Shown here piece by piece: positions 9,042-16,727 of a stretch of DNA of 33,696 nt (position 1 is its first letter; each line of letters starts with the position of its first letter). The position numbers were made by a program, and so were the translations under genes. Source of the DNA: Syntrophaceae bacterium UBA5761 (lineage in GTDB: Bacteria; Desulfobacterota; Syntrophia; Syntrophales; UBA4778). The notes under the pieces are model-generated. The model worked only from the letters and a program-made list of their open reading frames with translations. It did not search any database and had not been told where the DNA came from. The stretch lies in contig DIEZ01000019.1 in the NCBI GenBank assembly GCA_002418885.1, positions 1-33,696 on the forward strand, read 5' to 3'.

Positions 9042-9611
9042 TCAGGGCAGGATGATCTCCTCGAGAGACCGTTTGGGGACATGATGCCTCCCTTCGCCGT
9101 CCCGCCAGTACTTCACGTCACCGTCCGGACCCATCTTCTCGATGACCACGGTCTCCTTGGGTTTGCCGAGGGCTACAACCAGGAGGATCTCGTACCGCGC
9201 CGGTATTTTGAGGGCATCCCGGAGACTGTCCCGCCGGACGGAGGCCACCATGCACCCCCCGAGCCCCTTCGAAACGGCGCCCAAAAGGATGGTCTGGGCG
9301 GCGATGCCGCAGTCTATGTCGGCGGACCGGCTTATTTCCGTGTCCACGAGCACGATGATGTAGGCCGAAGGCCTCTCCCCTTCAGCGGGTCCCGGCCAGT
9401 CTTTAAGGTACCCGGCCCACGCCAGGTGGGAAAAGATGACAGCGTTCTTCTCGCGGTCACAAGAAAGGATGTACTTCAAGGGTTGTTTGTTGGCGGCCGA
9501 CGGGGTAAGCCTCGCAAGGTCCACAAGCTCCCGCAGGGTTTCCCTATCGACCGAAAAATCCTCATAAAATCTGCGGTAACTCCTGTTCTTAAGGACGAGA
9601 TCTCTGATCAT
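9042..9611 (-). CDS. Nitroreductase family FMN-dependent oxidoreductase
   Basis: The 189-residue protein shows the nitroreductase layout: an N-terminal NRSYRRF motif with the FMN phosphate-binding Arg residues, SAANKQP in the usual position of the substrate/FMN loop, DCGIAAQTILLGAVSKGLGGCM, and a C-terminal VVALGKPKE. Such enzymes use NAD(P)H to reduce nitro groups, quinones or flavins; the natural substrate is unknown. I place the start at 9611 because GGGAGG lies 5 bases upstream and the N-terminus then begins MIRDLVLKNRSYRRF as in homologues. An upstream start at 9785 would add 58 residues with no family likeness. It is shorter than NfsB-type enzymes (about 217) but normal for small anaerobe members. 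Confidence 0.85.
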   Translation of the reverse strand: MIRDLVLKNRSYRRFYEDFSVDRETLRELVDLARLTPSAANKQPLKYILSCDREKNAVIFSHLAWAGYLKDWPGPAEGERPSAYIIVLVDTEISRSADIDCGIAAQTILLGAVSKGLGGCMVASVRRDSLRDALKIPARYEILLVVALGKPKETVVIEKMGPDGDVKYWRDGEGRHHVPKRSLEEIILP

Positions 9612-9795
9612 TTTGGCCTCCCGATTAAAGTAGTCGTCGGGTCCGGATGACCCGGAAGATAACGGAATATGGAGAACACCCCGTAGCTGATTATCATGAT
9701 CGGCCCTTACTGCATGGGCGTATAGTGTTCTTGGAGACCGAAGCAGGATGGAACAGAGATACAGAGTAACCGTGCTTCGAGTCAAGGGAAATTTT
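9612..9795. other. Intergenic stretch between the nitroreductase and O-antigen ligase genes
   Basis: A short perfect hairpin, CGGGTC-CGGAT-GACCCG, lies at 9638-9654 in the presumed leader of the nitroreductase gene. It has no following T-run on either strand, so it is not a clear terminator. At 9783-9811 an inverted repeat (CAAGGGA / TCCCTTG) with an AT-rich loop overlaps the end of the ligase gene. No gene or firm promoter is seen. Confidence 0.35.
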
Positions 9796-11049
9796 TTATT
9801 TTTCTCCCTTGCTCATCATATCCTCCCTCCCATCCTTGCCTATTTTCCAGAGTATCGCTATCATCGCGAACAGCAAGTACTGCGTAAGGGCTTGGACTCC
9901 GAACGACGTTTCTGTAAACATCGCCTGGATGAAGAAAGCCAAGAAATTGGCGCAGAGGCAAAAACCCCATTCCCTGAGAAACGGGTCCGCTCTATTCCTG
10001 ATGACGACAAACAGCATCTTCAAGGACATGAAAATTATCAACACATAAAGCCCCAAGCCGATCAACCCCAACCTCGCGGCTATGTCGAGAAATGTGTTGT
10101 GCGGGCTCAGAATCGGAGGGGATACCCGTATCTTCTCAGGCACATATTTGTTGTACGAATCGATATTCAACCCGGGGTCCTGGTAGGTCTGCATACCGAA
10201 ACCGATACCTTTTATGGGATAGTCCCTGATGATTGCAGAGTACAGGTAATAATTGGCTATTCTAACAGTGTATTCCCTTTCGTCCAGAAACCGAGCCTTG
10301 ACCGGTGAGAAATAGACTACGGCCAACAAGAGCACCGTAATAAGTACTATCTGTTTGTACTTCCTCTTGACGATCAGCAACAGGTACAGTGCGGCCGTCA
10401 AGGCTATGATTGCACTCCTTGTCTGGGATAAAAAAATTGCCAAGACATCGACAAATATGCAGAGGGCAAAAAACGATTTCCTCGAGATAGCCGTTTCGGA
10501 GCAAAAGAAACTTATAGCGGTAATCGCTCCGAAGACATGGATGTACGTTCGATAAGGGAGAAAGGCGGGGTTGGTGAACCTGTCCGCGAAGAGCTTTTTG
10601 CCTTCTACGCCATATACACATACCATCCCCCATAAAGAAAAAACGGTGAAGGAGACGGTTATGATCAAGGCCAGGGCCAAGAACTTATCTCGAGTCCTGA
10701 AAAAATTGAACACCAAAAAGAATAAGACATAGTATTTCAACAGATGGGCATAGAAGTCGTGGATGGAGTTCGGCTTGTTTATTGCGAAGGCGATCCCTAT
10801 CAGCGCCCACAGGGCAAAGAGCGCGAACGGTAAAGACAAAGGCGTATCGAAGGTAAACTCGATTTTCTTGGCAAGGATCAAATAAACCGATACGAAAAAA
10901 GCGAGATAAATCCCCACTTCCTCTACGGCAGTCAGGTAATGGAACGGCTGGGCAAAAATATAGACCGTCAACAAAACCGGCACGGAATATTCCACCAACT
11001 TTGCCCGATCGATTTCGGCCGTCTTCGCTGTTTTGAACACCGATGTCAT
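9796..11049 (-). CDS. O-antigen ligase / polymerase family membrane protein (WaaL/Wzy-like)
   Basis: The 417-residue protein is hydrophobic throughout, with roughly ten to twelve membrane segments. It has a large loop before the last helices that carries the O-antigen ligase pattern GIGFGMQTYQDP followed by PHNTFLDIAARLGLIG; the loop His is essential in studied WaaL enzymes. QTRSAIIAL near the middle is also typical. It may join O-antigen to the lipid A core or polymerise repeats; sequence alone does not separate these roles. Its base composition is visibly richer in A and T than its neighbours, and it lies between two GT2 genes on the opposite strand and a nitroreductase, so it may have been acquired or be evolving fast. 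GGGG just before the ATG serves as a plausible ribosome site. Confidence 0.82.
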   Translation of the reverse strand: MTSVFKTAKTAEIDRAKLVEYSVPVLLTVYIFAQPFHYLTAVEEVGIYLAFFVSVYLILAKKIEFTFDTPLSLPFALFALWALIGIAFAINKPNSIHDFYAHLLKYYVLFFLVFNFFRTRDKFLALALIITVSFTVFSLWGMVCVYGVEGKKLFADRFTNPAFLPYRTYIHVFGAITAISFFCSETAISRKSFFALCIFVDVLAIFLSQTRSAIIALTAALYLLLIVKRKYKQIVLITVLLLAVVYFSPVKARFLDEREYTVRIANYYLYSAIIRDYPIKGIGFGMQTYQDPGLNIDSYNKYVPEKIRVSPPILSPHNTFLDIAARLGLIGLGLYVLIIFMSLKMLFVVIRNRADPFLREWGFCLCANFLAFFIQAMFTETSFGVQALTQYLLFAMIAILWKIGKDGREDMMSKGEK

Positions 11050-11334
11050 AGAAACCCCGTAAAAAAGTAAGCGGCCTGCACTGAGAAATGATGCCTGCCC
11101 GAGGGGACAAGCAGATACGACAAGATAAGGCGGCCACTCGCGGTGAAGATACCAACAAGCAAGAGGATTCGCAAGGAATTAGGAGAGATGCGGCAGAGGA
11201 AGGAATGACGGGATGCACTACCCGCGGACTTTCACGACATTGCAATGATTCTACTATTCTGATAATCCTCCCGCCTGTGATAATATGAACCGAATCAAGG
11301 GCAAGCGCGCGTACTTTGGCACGAGAAGTTATCA
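11050..11334. other. Divergent intergenic region between the ligase and GT2 genes
   Basis: 285 bases with no supported gene. Near its right end is a candidate extended -10 element for the glycosyltransferase genes (see 11276-11284). The left part must hold the minus-strand start signals of the ligase, but I cannot pick out a -35/-10 pair there. The stretch is purine-rich on the plus strand around 11140-11215. Confidence 0.4.
11276..11284 (+). promoter_or_regulatory. Candidate extended -10 element upstream of the GT2 pair
   Basis: TGTGATAAT combines a TGn extension with GATAAT (5 of 6 matches to TATAAT). It ends about 50 bases before the ATG at 11335. No good -35 lies at 17 bases, which is tolerable for an extended -10 promoter. 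Confidence 0.35.
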
Positions 11335-12105
11335 ATGATAGATAAGATTCCCCTTTCCGTCGCGATCATCACGAAAGACGAGGCCGACAATCTTCCCGAT
11401 TGCTTGAGAAGCGTTTCTTTCGCCGGGCAGGTCGTTGTCGTTGATTCGGGGAGTACCGACGGCACCGTTCAACTGGCTTCCGACCTCGGTTGCGAGGTCT
11501 TCGAGGTACCCTGGAGGGGTTTCGGCCCCCAGAAGCAGTCGGCCGTCGACCGGTGCCGGCATCCCTGGATTCTGGTCCTGGACGCCGATGAACGCATCCC
11601 GCCCGAGACGGCGGAGGTCATCAAAGGCATCGTAGAGGGACACGACACGGGCGCGGCGGGTTACAGCTTCCCGCGGAAGAATTATTTTCAGGGCCGCTGG
11701 GTCAGACACATGGGCTGGTGGCCGGACCGGATCGTCAGGCTCTTCCGAAGAGGGGCCGGCCGGATGAGTGAGGCAACGGTCCACGAGTCGGTGCAGGTGG
11801 ACGGCCCCGTGGCTGCCCTCGACGTACCCATCGAGCATTTTACCGAGGGCCGTTTCAGTAAGATATTGACGAAGATCGACCATTACTCCACCCTGGGCGC
11901 CCAGGAGGCGTTTGCCGAGGGCCGGAGGGCCTCGATAGGGGAAGCGGTACTGCGGGCGGAGCTCGCCTTCCTTCAGAACTACATCCTGAGGCTCGGTTTC
12001 CTTGACGGGAGACAGGGTTTCATCCTCTCCGTCACCGACTCCGTAAACAAATTCTTCAAGTACGCAAAGCTGAGCGAACTCAATCGCGGGGCGAAAAAGG
12101 TTTAA
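11335..12105 (+). CDS. Family 2 glycosyltransferase, WaaE/KdtX-like
   Basis: The 256-residue GT-A protein opens with SVAIITKDEADNLPDCL and has DSGSTDGT at about 38-45 and the metal-binding LDADE near residue 83. FPRKNYFQGRWVRHMGWWPD and ATVHESV are typical of the WaaE-like branch, which adds a sugar to the inner core of LPS. Donor and acceptor are unknown. The stop (TAA, 12103-12105) is followed directly by the ATG of the next glycosyltransferase, so the two are translationally linked. The location beside an O-antigen ligase-like gene and the heptose cluster supports a role in core or O-chain assembly on the cytoplasmic face. Confidence 0.85.
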   Translation: MIDKIPLSVAIITKDEADNLPDCLRSVSFAGQVVVVDSGSTDGTVQLASDLGCEVFEVPWRGFGPQKQSAVDRCRHPWILVLDADERIPPETAEVIKGIVEGHDTGAAGYSFPRKNYFQGRWVRHMGWWPDRIVRLFRRGAGRMSEATVHESVQVDGPVAALDVPIEHFTEGRFSKILTKIDHYSTLGAQEAFAEGRRASIGEAVLRAELAFLQNYILRLGFLDGRQGFILSVTDSVNKFFKYAKLSELNRGAKKV

Positions 12106-13020
12106 ATGGACCTCTCGGTTGTCATCGTCAACTGGAACACGAAAGACCTCCTGCGCGGCTGCCTCCAATCCGTCTATCGGACCGTCAAGGATATCTCCTT
12201 CGAGGTCATCGTGGTGGACAACGCGTCGCAAGACCGAAGCGTAGCGATGCTGAAGGAGGACTTCCCCGAGGTCCAAGTCATCGAGAACGACACGAACAAG
12301 GGTTTCGGAGCGGCAAACAACCAGGCCCTGAGAGTGATGCGAGGGCGCTACGCCCTCCTCCTCAACACGGATACCGTCCTGACGGACGGCGCGGTACGGC
12401 AACTGTTTTCTTTTCTGGAGCGGCACCCCGATGCCGCTATGGCCTGCGGGCAGTTGCTGAACGAAGACGGGAGCAGGCAGAATTCGGTAGCAGCCTTTCC
12501 CACCCTTTTAACCCTCCTCTTCAACACCTCCGTTCTGGAATACCTTTTTCCGGCGAGATACCCGAGTAAACGGCAGGACTATGAAGGCCCCGTCGAGGTG
12601 GAATCCTGTATAGGCGCCTGCCTGATGGTGAGAAAAAAGACCATCGACGAAGTAGGGCTGTTCGATGAGCGGTTTTTCTTTTTTCTGGAAGAAACGGATT
12701 GGGCCTTCCGGATGAAGAAGGCCGGTTGGAAGGTCTGTTTTATCCATTCAGCCGCGATCTACCACTTTCAAGGCCGGAGCATCGGCCACGGCGTCGAGTC
12801 GAGGATCGCCTTCTATCGGTCTCGGTACGCTTACTTTCGCAAGTGGTACAAACGACCTTACTACATTCTTGCGCGATTCTTGATTTTTGGCCGGCTGACT
12901 GTCGATTGGGTCTCGATGGCGGCGGCGAACCTCTTACTGCTCGGGGCAAACAGAAAAATCAGGACCAGGCTGGCCGTCTACTCGCGACTCGTCCTCTGGC
13001 ATCTGCAAGGGTGCCCGTGA
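12106..13020 (+). CDS. Family 2 glycosyltransferase, rhamnosyltransferase-like
   Basis: The 304-residue protein has the GT2 start LSVVIVNWNTKDLLRGCLQS, VVDNASQDRS in the nucleotide-binding site, LLLNTDT as the DxD-like motif, and FFLEETDWAFRMKKAGW with the likely catalytic acids. A C-terminal segment is hydrophobic (about residues 248-285) and may bind the membrane. This arrangement is seen in many rhamnosyl or related O-chain transferases, but the sugar cannot be told. It begins directly after the stop of the upstream GT2 gene. Its own stop is one base from the stop of the convergent Trm112-like gene, leaving no room for a terminator between them. Confidence 0.85.
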   Translation: MDLSVVIVNWNTKDLLRGCLQSVYRTVKDISFEVIVVDNASQDRSVAMLKEDFPEVQVIENDTNKGFGAANNQALRVMRGRYALLLNTDTVLTDGAVRQLFSFLERHPDAAMACGQLLNEDGSRQNSVAAFPTLLTLLFNTSVLEYLFPARYPSKRQDYEGPVEVESCIGACLMVRKKTIDEVGLFDERFFFFLEETDWAFRMKKAGWKVCFIHSAAIYHFQGRSIGHGVESRIAFYRSRYAYFRKWYKRPYYILARFLIFGRLTVDWVSMAAANLLLLGANRKIRTRLAVYSRLVLWHLQGCP

Positions 13021-13021
13021 G

Positions 13022-13192
13022 TTATTCGAGTCTTTTTGCCTCCTCGACGAGCATGATCGGGATTCCGTCTCTGACCTCATACAGCAATTTACAGTGATCG
13101 CAGACCAGGCCGCTGCCGGCCTCGTCAAGGTGGACGTCGCCCTTACAATTGGGACAGGCCAGGATGTCGAGCAGCTCTTTGTTGACGGCCAT
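13022..13192 (-). CDS. Trm112/UPF0434 (YcaR-like) small zinc protein
   Basis: A 56-residue protein with two CxxC pairs: CPNC near the N-terminus and CDHC about 20 residues later, followed by LLYEVRDGIPIML, a clear match to the Trm112p-like/YcaR family. I chose the ATG at 13190-13192 because GGGAG lies 5 bases upstream and MAVNKELLDILACPNCKG is the family start. In Escherichia coli ycaR sits between lpxK and kdsB, so its place here, at the end of the lipid A and core gene run, fits a recurring link with LPS genes. The role is not known. It is 106 bp after the pagL-like gene. Confidence 0.88.
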   Translation of the reverse strand: MAVNKELLDILACPNCKGDVHLDEAGSGLVCDHCKLLYEVRDGIPIMLVEEAKRLE

Positions 13193-13298
13193 GTTTGCTC
13201 CCGGTTCCGCAATCCTTCGACAAGATACAGGACAATCAAAGATCATGCCGCAGACGACGGAATCGCGTCGTGGCAGGGGCTTCCAGGCTCCCCGCCTT
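13193..13298. other. Gap between the pagL-like and Trm112-like genes with a perfect hairpin
   Basis: ACGACG (13254-13259) and CGTCGT (13266-13271) form a 6-bp stem with a 6-base loop. There is no T-run on either side, so it is not a standard intrinsic terminator. It could be an RNA-processing or pausing element. Confidence 0.3.
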
Positions 13299-13913
13299 TC
13301 AAAAGAAAAACGAATATCCTATCGTGCCGAAATGGGTGTTGATCCCGTCGTTAGGCTCCCTCGTCCCGGCGTTGGATATGTGACGCGCACGATACCCGAC
13401 CATGACGGCCGAGTTTTCGGTGACGAAGTAGTAAAGGCCTGCGCCGATGGTATTGGAGAAGATAAACCCGCTCGCCTGCTCTTTTGTTTGCAGGGAGATG
13501 TAATGCGGCCCTACAGTCAACTGGACGTACGGATATAGCCTGTCGGTCAGGGGATACAAGTATTTCAGCCCCAACCCCACCCCGAACTCAAATTCCGAAC
13601 TAGGCTGAAAGGCCAGGTTGACCTGGGGCTCGCAGACGCCGGCCAGGATTCCCTTATGGTTCTTCAGCGCCGGGATATAATTCCTGAGGTCGTAGGCAAG
13701 GTGCCAGATAAGCAGTATTGGTTCGTAGTGACCCTCAGGGATCTCGTTTGTCCCGTAACCTACGACGAAGCCCGACTCTTTCCAGAAGCGACCCTCCGGG
13801 TTCGTCGTCCCTATTCCGGCGCGGTCCTCAGCAAAGCAGACGGGTATGACGAAAACCAGGTTCAGGAAGACTGCGGCAAAGAACGACAAAGAAAAACCGG
13901 TACGTGACCTCAT
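13299..13913 (-). CDS. PagL-like acyloxyacyl hydrolase family outer-membrane protein (putative lipid A 3-O-deacylase)
   Basis: The 204-residue protein has a signal peptide (Arg near the start, hydrophobic run to about residue 26, cleavage probably after CFA). A small beta-barrel with alternating strands follows and ends in aromatic residues (YSFFF), as expected for Bam-dependent insertion. The PagL active-site pattern HISNAG supplies the catalytic His and Ser. In Pseudomonas PagL the acid Glu lies 14 residues after the His; here that position is Asn (in PNDGIN). PagL removes the 3-O acyl chain of lipid A in the outer membrane. Its ATG overlaps the stop of the waaC-like gene by 4 bp, tying it to the core operon. 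Activity may be altered or the acid supplied elsewhere. Confidence 0.78.
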   Translation of the reverse strand: MRSRTGFSLSFFAAVFLNLVFVIPVCFAEDRAGIGTTNPEGRFWKESGFVVGYGTNEIPEGHYEPILLIWHLAYDLRNYIPALKNHKGILAGVCEPQVNLAFQPSSEFEFGVGLGLKYLYPLTDRLYPYVQLTVGPHYISLQTKEQASGFIFSNTIGAGLYYFVTENSAVMVGYRARHISNAGTREPNDGINTHFGTIGYSFFF

Positions 13914-14971
13914 GCAAGTTCCTCTTCACAGGGTTTATCCGTCCGCAATGCCTTTTTTACGGCCTCGAAAACCTCTTCCACCGTGATGTCCCTCATGCAC
14001 TGTCCGGTCTCGCAACGTTTTAGAAAGCAGGGGCTGCAGGCCATCGCTTTCCGGATGACGACATGGCCCGGGCCATAGGGTCCTGTCCTCCACGGTGCAG
14101 TGGGGCCGAAGAGGGCGACGACCGCGGTGCCGACGGCGGCAGCGACGTGCATGGGACCGGAATCGGTGGTAACGAGGACATCCGCTTTTTTGTAAAGGGC
14201 CGCCAGGTCGCGCAGCGTCGTCTTTCCGCCCAGGTTCACTGCCGATTCCGTCATCCGGGCTTCGATGCGACTGAGAACACCCCCGGCTTTATCCCCCGTC
14301 AGGACGACCTTCAGGCCGAGTTCCCCGACGATCCTGTCACAGAGGTCCGCGAATCTATGTTCCTCCCATAGTTTCGTTTCCCACAGGGCCACGGGACTAA
14401 CTGCCACAAATCCCGCGCCCCTGTCAAGGCCGTACTCTTCTATGAGGCCATTGACCCGCCTCCTGTTTTCCTCGCCGACGGGTATCAAAAAGGTGGGTTC
14501 TTCCTCGGGAGCCCCGAGATGACGCAAGAAGTCGAGATAACGGTCGACGGCGTGTTTGTCCATGTCCTCGGGGATTTTCTCGTTCAGAAAGAGGCCGCTC
14601 AGTTCCTGGAGGCTGTCGTAACCGAGTTTGCGTTTCCCCCGGCTGAGGAAGACGATGACGGCGCTCTTGAAAAGGCCGTGAAAATCGATGACAAGGTCGT
14701 AAGGGCGGTCTCTGAGCGCACGCAGGAACGACCTTATTTCATCGACCGCCCTGAGGGCGCGCCGGGGACTCCTGAGGCTTTTGGCCCAGCTTTTCCGGCG
14801 GGAGACGAGCACCCTGTCGAGGCTTGGATGGCCGGCAACGAGGTCGGCCGCGGCTTCTTCGATGACCCACGTGATATGGGCGTCCGGGTAGAGTTTTCTC
14901 AACGCCGCCAGGGACGGCAGGGTGTGGACGACATCGCCGATGGCGCTCAGTTTTACGATCAGGATGTTCAT
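13910..14971 (-). CDS. waaC: Family 9 glycosyltransferase, heptosyltransferase I-like
   Basis: The 353-residue GT-B protein begins MNILIVKLSAIGDVVHTLP, a strong match to the WaaC/heptosyltransferase I start. It has the ADP-heptose-binding C-terminal block TTDSGPMHVAAAVGTAVVALFGPTAP split over the usual positions, then a Cys-rich end (ACSPC and a later C-x4-C) common in this family in Deltaproteobacteria. It would transfer the first L-glycero-D-manno-heptose to Kdo2-lipid A at the inner face of the cytoplasmic membrane. It follows gmhB by 18 bp and overlaps the pagL-like gene. WaaC versus another GT9 role is judged from the N-terminus and the neighbours. Confidence 0.82.
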   Translation of the reverse strand: MNILIVKLSAIGDVVHTLPSLAALRKLYPDAHITWVIEEAAADLVAGHPSLDRVLVSRRKSWAKSLRSPRRALRAVDEIRSFLRALRDRPYDLVIDFHGLFKSAVIVFLSRGKRKLGYDSLQELSGLFLNEKIPEDMDKHAVDRYLDFLRHLGAPEEEPTFLIPVGEENRRRVNGLIEEYGLDRGAGFVAVSPVALWETKLWEEHRFADLCDRIVGELGLKVVLTGDKAGGVLSRIEARMTESAVNLGGKTTLRDLAALYKKADVLVTTDSGPMHVAAAVGTAVVALFGPTAPWRTGPYGPGHVVIRKAMACSPCFLKRCETGQCMRDITVEEVFEAVKKALRTDKPCEEELA

Positions 14972-14989
14972 TGGCCTCCGTCGATAACG

Positions 14990-15580
14990 TTATACCGGTC
15001 CTGTCGAAGGATGGCGTGCCTTTTTCCTGTCGTCGAGAATCCAGCGGACGGCATCGAGGATGTCCTCGGCGATGTAATCCGGCCCGTCCGTGATGCCGAT
15101 GTTCTTCCCGTAGCCGGTCCTGACAAGGACGCCCTTTGCACCGACGCGGTGTGCTGCATCGAGGTCCTTCAGCATATCTCCGATCAAGTATGAGCGGGCA
15201 AGCTCGATGTCGAGCTCGGCTGCGGCCTGGAGGAGCATCCCCGGTTCCGGCTTCCGGCAGGCACAGGCGACCCGGTAAGGGTCTCTTCCCTCCGTCGGGT
15301 GATGCGGGCAGTAGTAGAACCGGTCGATGACGGCCCCCTCGTCACGCAGCATCTCCGCGAGTCGCCCGTTTATCAGGCGAACGTCCTCCTCCGTGAAGAA
15401 CCCTTTGGCGACGCCGGACTGATTGGTGACCACGACGGCCTTCATGCCCTCCTCGTTGACCAGACGGACGGCCTCCGCGGCAACGGGAATCAAGACGAGG
15501 TCTTCGACCCGGCGGAGGTAACCCACCTCCTCGTTGATCGTCCCGTCCCGGTCCATGAATACGGCGACGTTCTTCTTCAT
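14990..15580 (-). CDS. gmhB: D-glycero-D-manno-heptose 1,7-bisphosphate 7-phosphatase
   Basis: I place the start at the ATG at 15578-15580, which gives 196 residues and the family N-terminus MKKNVAVFMDRDGTIN with the HAD nucleophile Asp10 and acid/base Asp12. AGGAAGGA sits about 6 bases upstream. The longer open frame reaching back to 15910 is antisense to waaF and has no likeness to the family. The zinc loop is visible as CPHHP followed by CACRKP. The enzyme removes the 7-phosphate from heptose bisphosphate on the way to ADP-heptose, in the cytoplasm. Its partners gmhA and hldE are not in the window, but it lies between two heptosyltransferase genes. Confidence 0.92.
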   Translation of the reverse strand: MKKNVAVFMDRDGTINEEVGYLRRVEDLVLIPVAAEAVRLVNEEGMKAVVVTNQSGVAKGFFTEEDVRLINGRLAEMLRDEGAVIDRFYYCPHHPTEGRDPYRVACACRKPEPGMLLQAAAELDIELARSYLIGDMLKDLDAAHRVGAKGVLVRTGYGKNIGITDGPDYIAEDILDAVRWILDDRKKARHPSTGPV

Positions 15581-15651
15581 TATCGTTCCTTCCTGGGTCA
15601 CTACCGCCGGTCGTTTTCGGCTGCGGAGCTCTCGCTTCCAAAGGATGGCCC

Positions 15652-16719
15652 TCACAAAACGGATGCCAACAACCCCTTTGCCGCCTCGTAGACTTCGTCC
15701 GCCGTGATGAGGTCCATGCACCGGAAGTCGGTGTCGCACTTTTCTTTCAGGCAGGGACTGCAGGAGACCCCTTTCGTCACGATAATGCTCTTCTCCCCTA
15801 CCGGCGAGGTCGTCACCGGGTTGGTGGAGCCGAAGACGGCGACAAGGGGGACGCCCAGTGCGCCGGCGACGTGCATCAACCCCGAGTCGTTGGAGATGAA
15901 AAGGCGGCACCGCGCGATCAGCGCGATCGCCTCTTTGAGCGACGTCCTCCCGGCGACGTTGACGACCGGGTACGCGGCGTACTTCTTTACTTCTTCCGCC
16001 ACGGCGTGGTCCGCTTTACTCCCGAACAACAGGGTTTCCCCGTTGAATTCTTCGTGGAGCCGGTCTGATACCCCGGCGAACCTGTCGGGATACCATCTCT
16101 TAGCCGGACCATAGGTGGCACCGGGGGCCATCCCGACGAGGATCCTGCCTCCGCCGATTCCGTAACGCCGGAGGAGGTCTTTGCCGGCCTCCCGGTAATC
16201 GTCGCCGAGGTTAAGCCGCACGTTTCTCCCCGCCGACACAAAACCGAGGGCCTTCACCATCTCCAGGTAGTAGTCGATCTGGTGCACCCTGCGGATTTCC
16301 CGGGTCCGCCCCACGGAGTGGGTAAGGAGAAGCCTCCGACAGTCGGAATCGTAGCCCGCCCTGACCGGTATACGGGCCAAACGGGCGATGATCGCCGCCT
16401 CGACCGCATTTTGCAGGAGGATCGCTGCGTCGAATCGCCTTGCCCTGAGCTCGGCGGCGAGCCTTAATTTCCCCGAAAGGCCGTCATGGATGCCGGGGCT
16501 CTGAAAAAGCATGACCTCATCCACGTCGGGGCAGAGGCGGAGGAGCTCGGCCACCCAGGGCTTTGCCAGGGCCGTGATCCTGGCCTCGGGCATGGTTTTC
16601 CTGACGGCGGCGATCGCCGGAAAGGTCATGACGACGTCGCCGATCCAGTTTGTGCTCCGCACCAGGACGTTCCGCACCCGGCCGAACGGAAAAGGGACCT
16701 TGCCCCTGACCTTCAACAT
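15652..16719 (-). CDS. waaF: Family 9 glycosyltransferase, heptosyltransferase II-like
   Basis: With the start at the ATG at 16717-16719 the protein has 355 residues. The open frame extends to 16779, and an alternative ATG at 16758 would overlap the lpxL-like gene; the shorter form leaves an 8-bp gap. The ribosome site is weak for all choices, so the start is uncertain. RSTNWIGDVVMTFPAI is a typical WaaF start, and NDSGLMHVAGALGVPLVAVFGSTNP is the GT9 donor-binding block. It would add the second heptose of the inner core. Like the waaC-like protein it ends with a Cys-rich segment (SCSPC, CDTDFRC), so the two share an architecture, but they are clearly diverged paralogues. Confidence 0.85.
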   Translation of the reverse strand: MLKVRGKVPFPFGRVRNVLVRSTNWIGDVVMTFPAIAAVRKTMPEARITALAKPWVAELLRLCPDVDEVMLFQSPGIHDGLSGKLRLAAELRARRFDAAILLQNAVEAAIIARLARIPVRAGYDSDCRRLLLTHSVGRTREIRRVHQIDYYLEMVKALGFVSAGRNVRLNLGDDYREAGKDLLRRYGIGGGRILVGMAPGATYGPAKRWYPDRFAGVSDRLHEEFNGETLLFGSKADHAVAEEVKKYAAYPVVNVAGRTSLKEAIALIARCRLFISNDSGLMHVAGALGVPLVAVFGSTNPVTTSPVGEKSIIVTKGVSCSPCLKEKCDTDFRCMDLITADEVYEAAKGLLASVL

Positions 16720-16727
16720 CTCAACTT

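Noticed and set aside
9783..9811. Inverted repeat CAAGGGA / TCCCTTG as a terminator for the ligase gene
   Set aside because: The loop is AT-rich but no T-run follows the stem on either strand, and the repeat overlaps the stop codon. Kept only as a note.
11332..12426. 364-codon open frame on the minus strand across the GT2 genes
   Set aside because: The plus-strand frames carry clear GT2 motifs; the minus frame has none.
15581..15910. N-terminal extension of gmhB to 15910
   Set aside because: The extra 110 residues are Arg-rich shadow sequence over waaF. The ATG at 15580 has a good ribosome site and gives the family N-terminus.
15652..16719. Possible recent duplication of waaC and waaF
   Set aside because: Both are GT9 proteins with similar Cys-rich ends, but their sequences differ widely and each has its own typical N-terminus. 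They are old paralogues.
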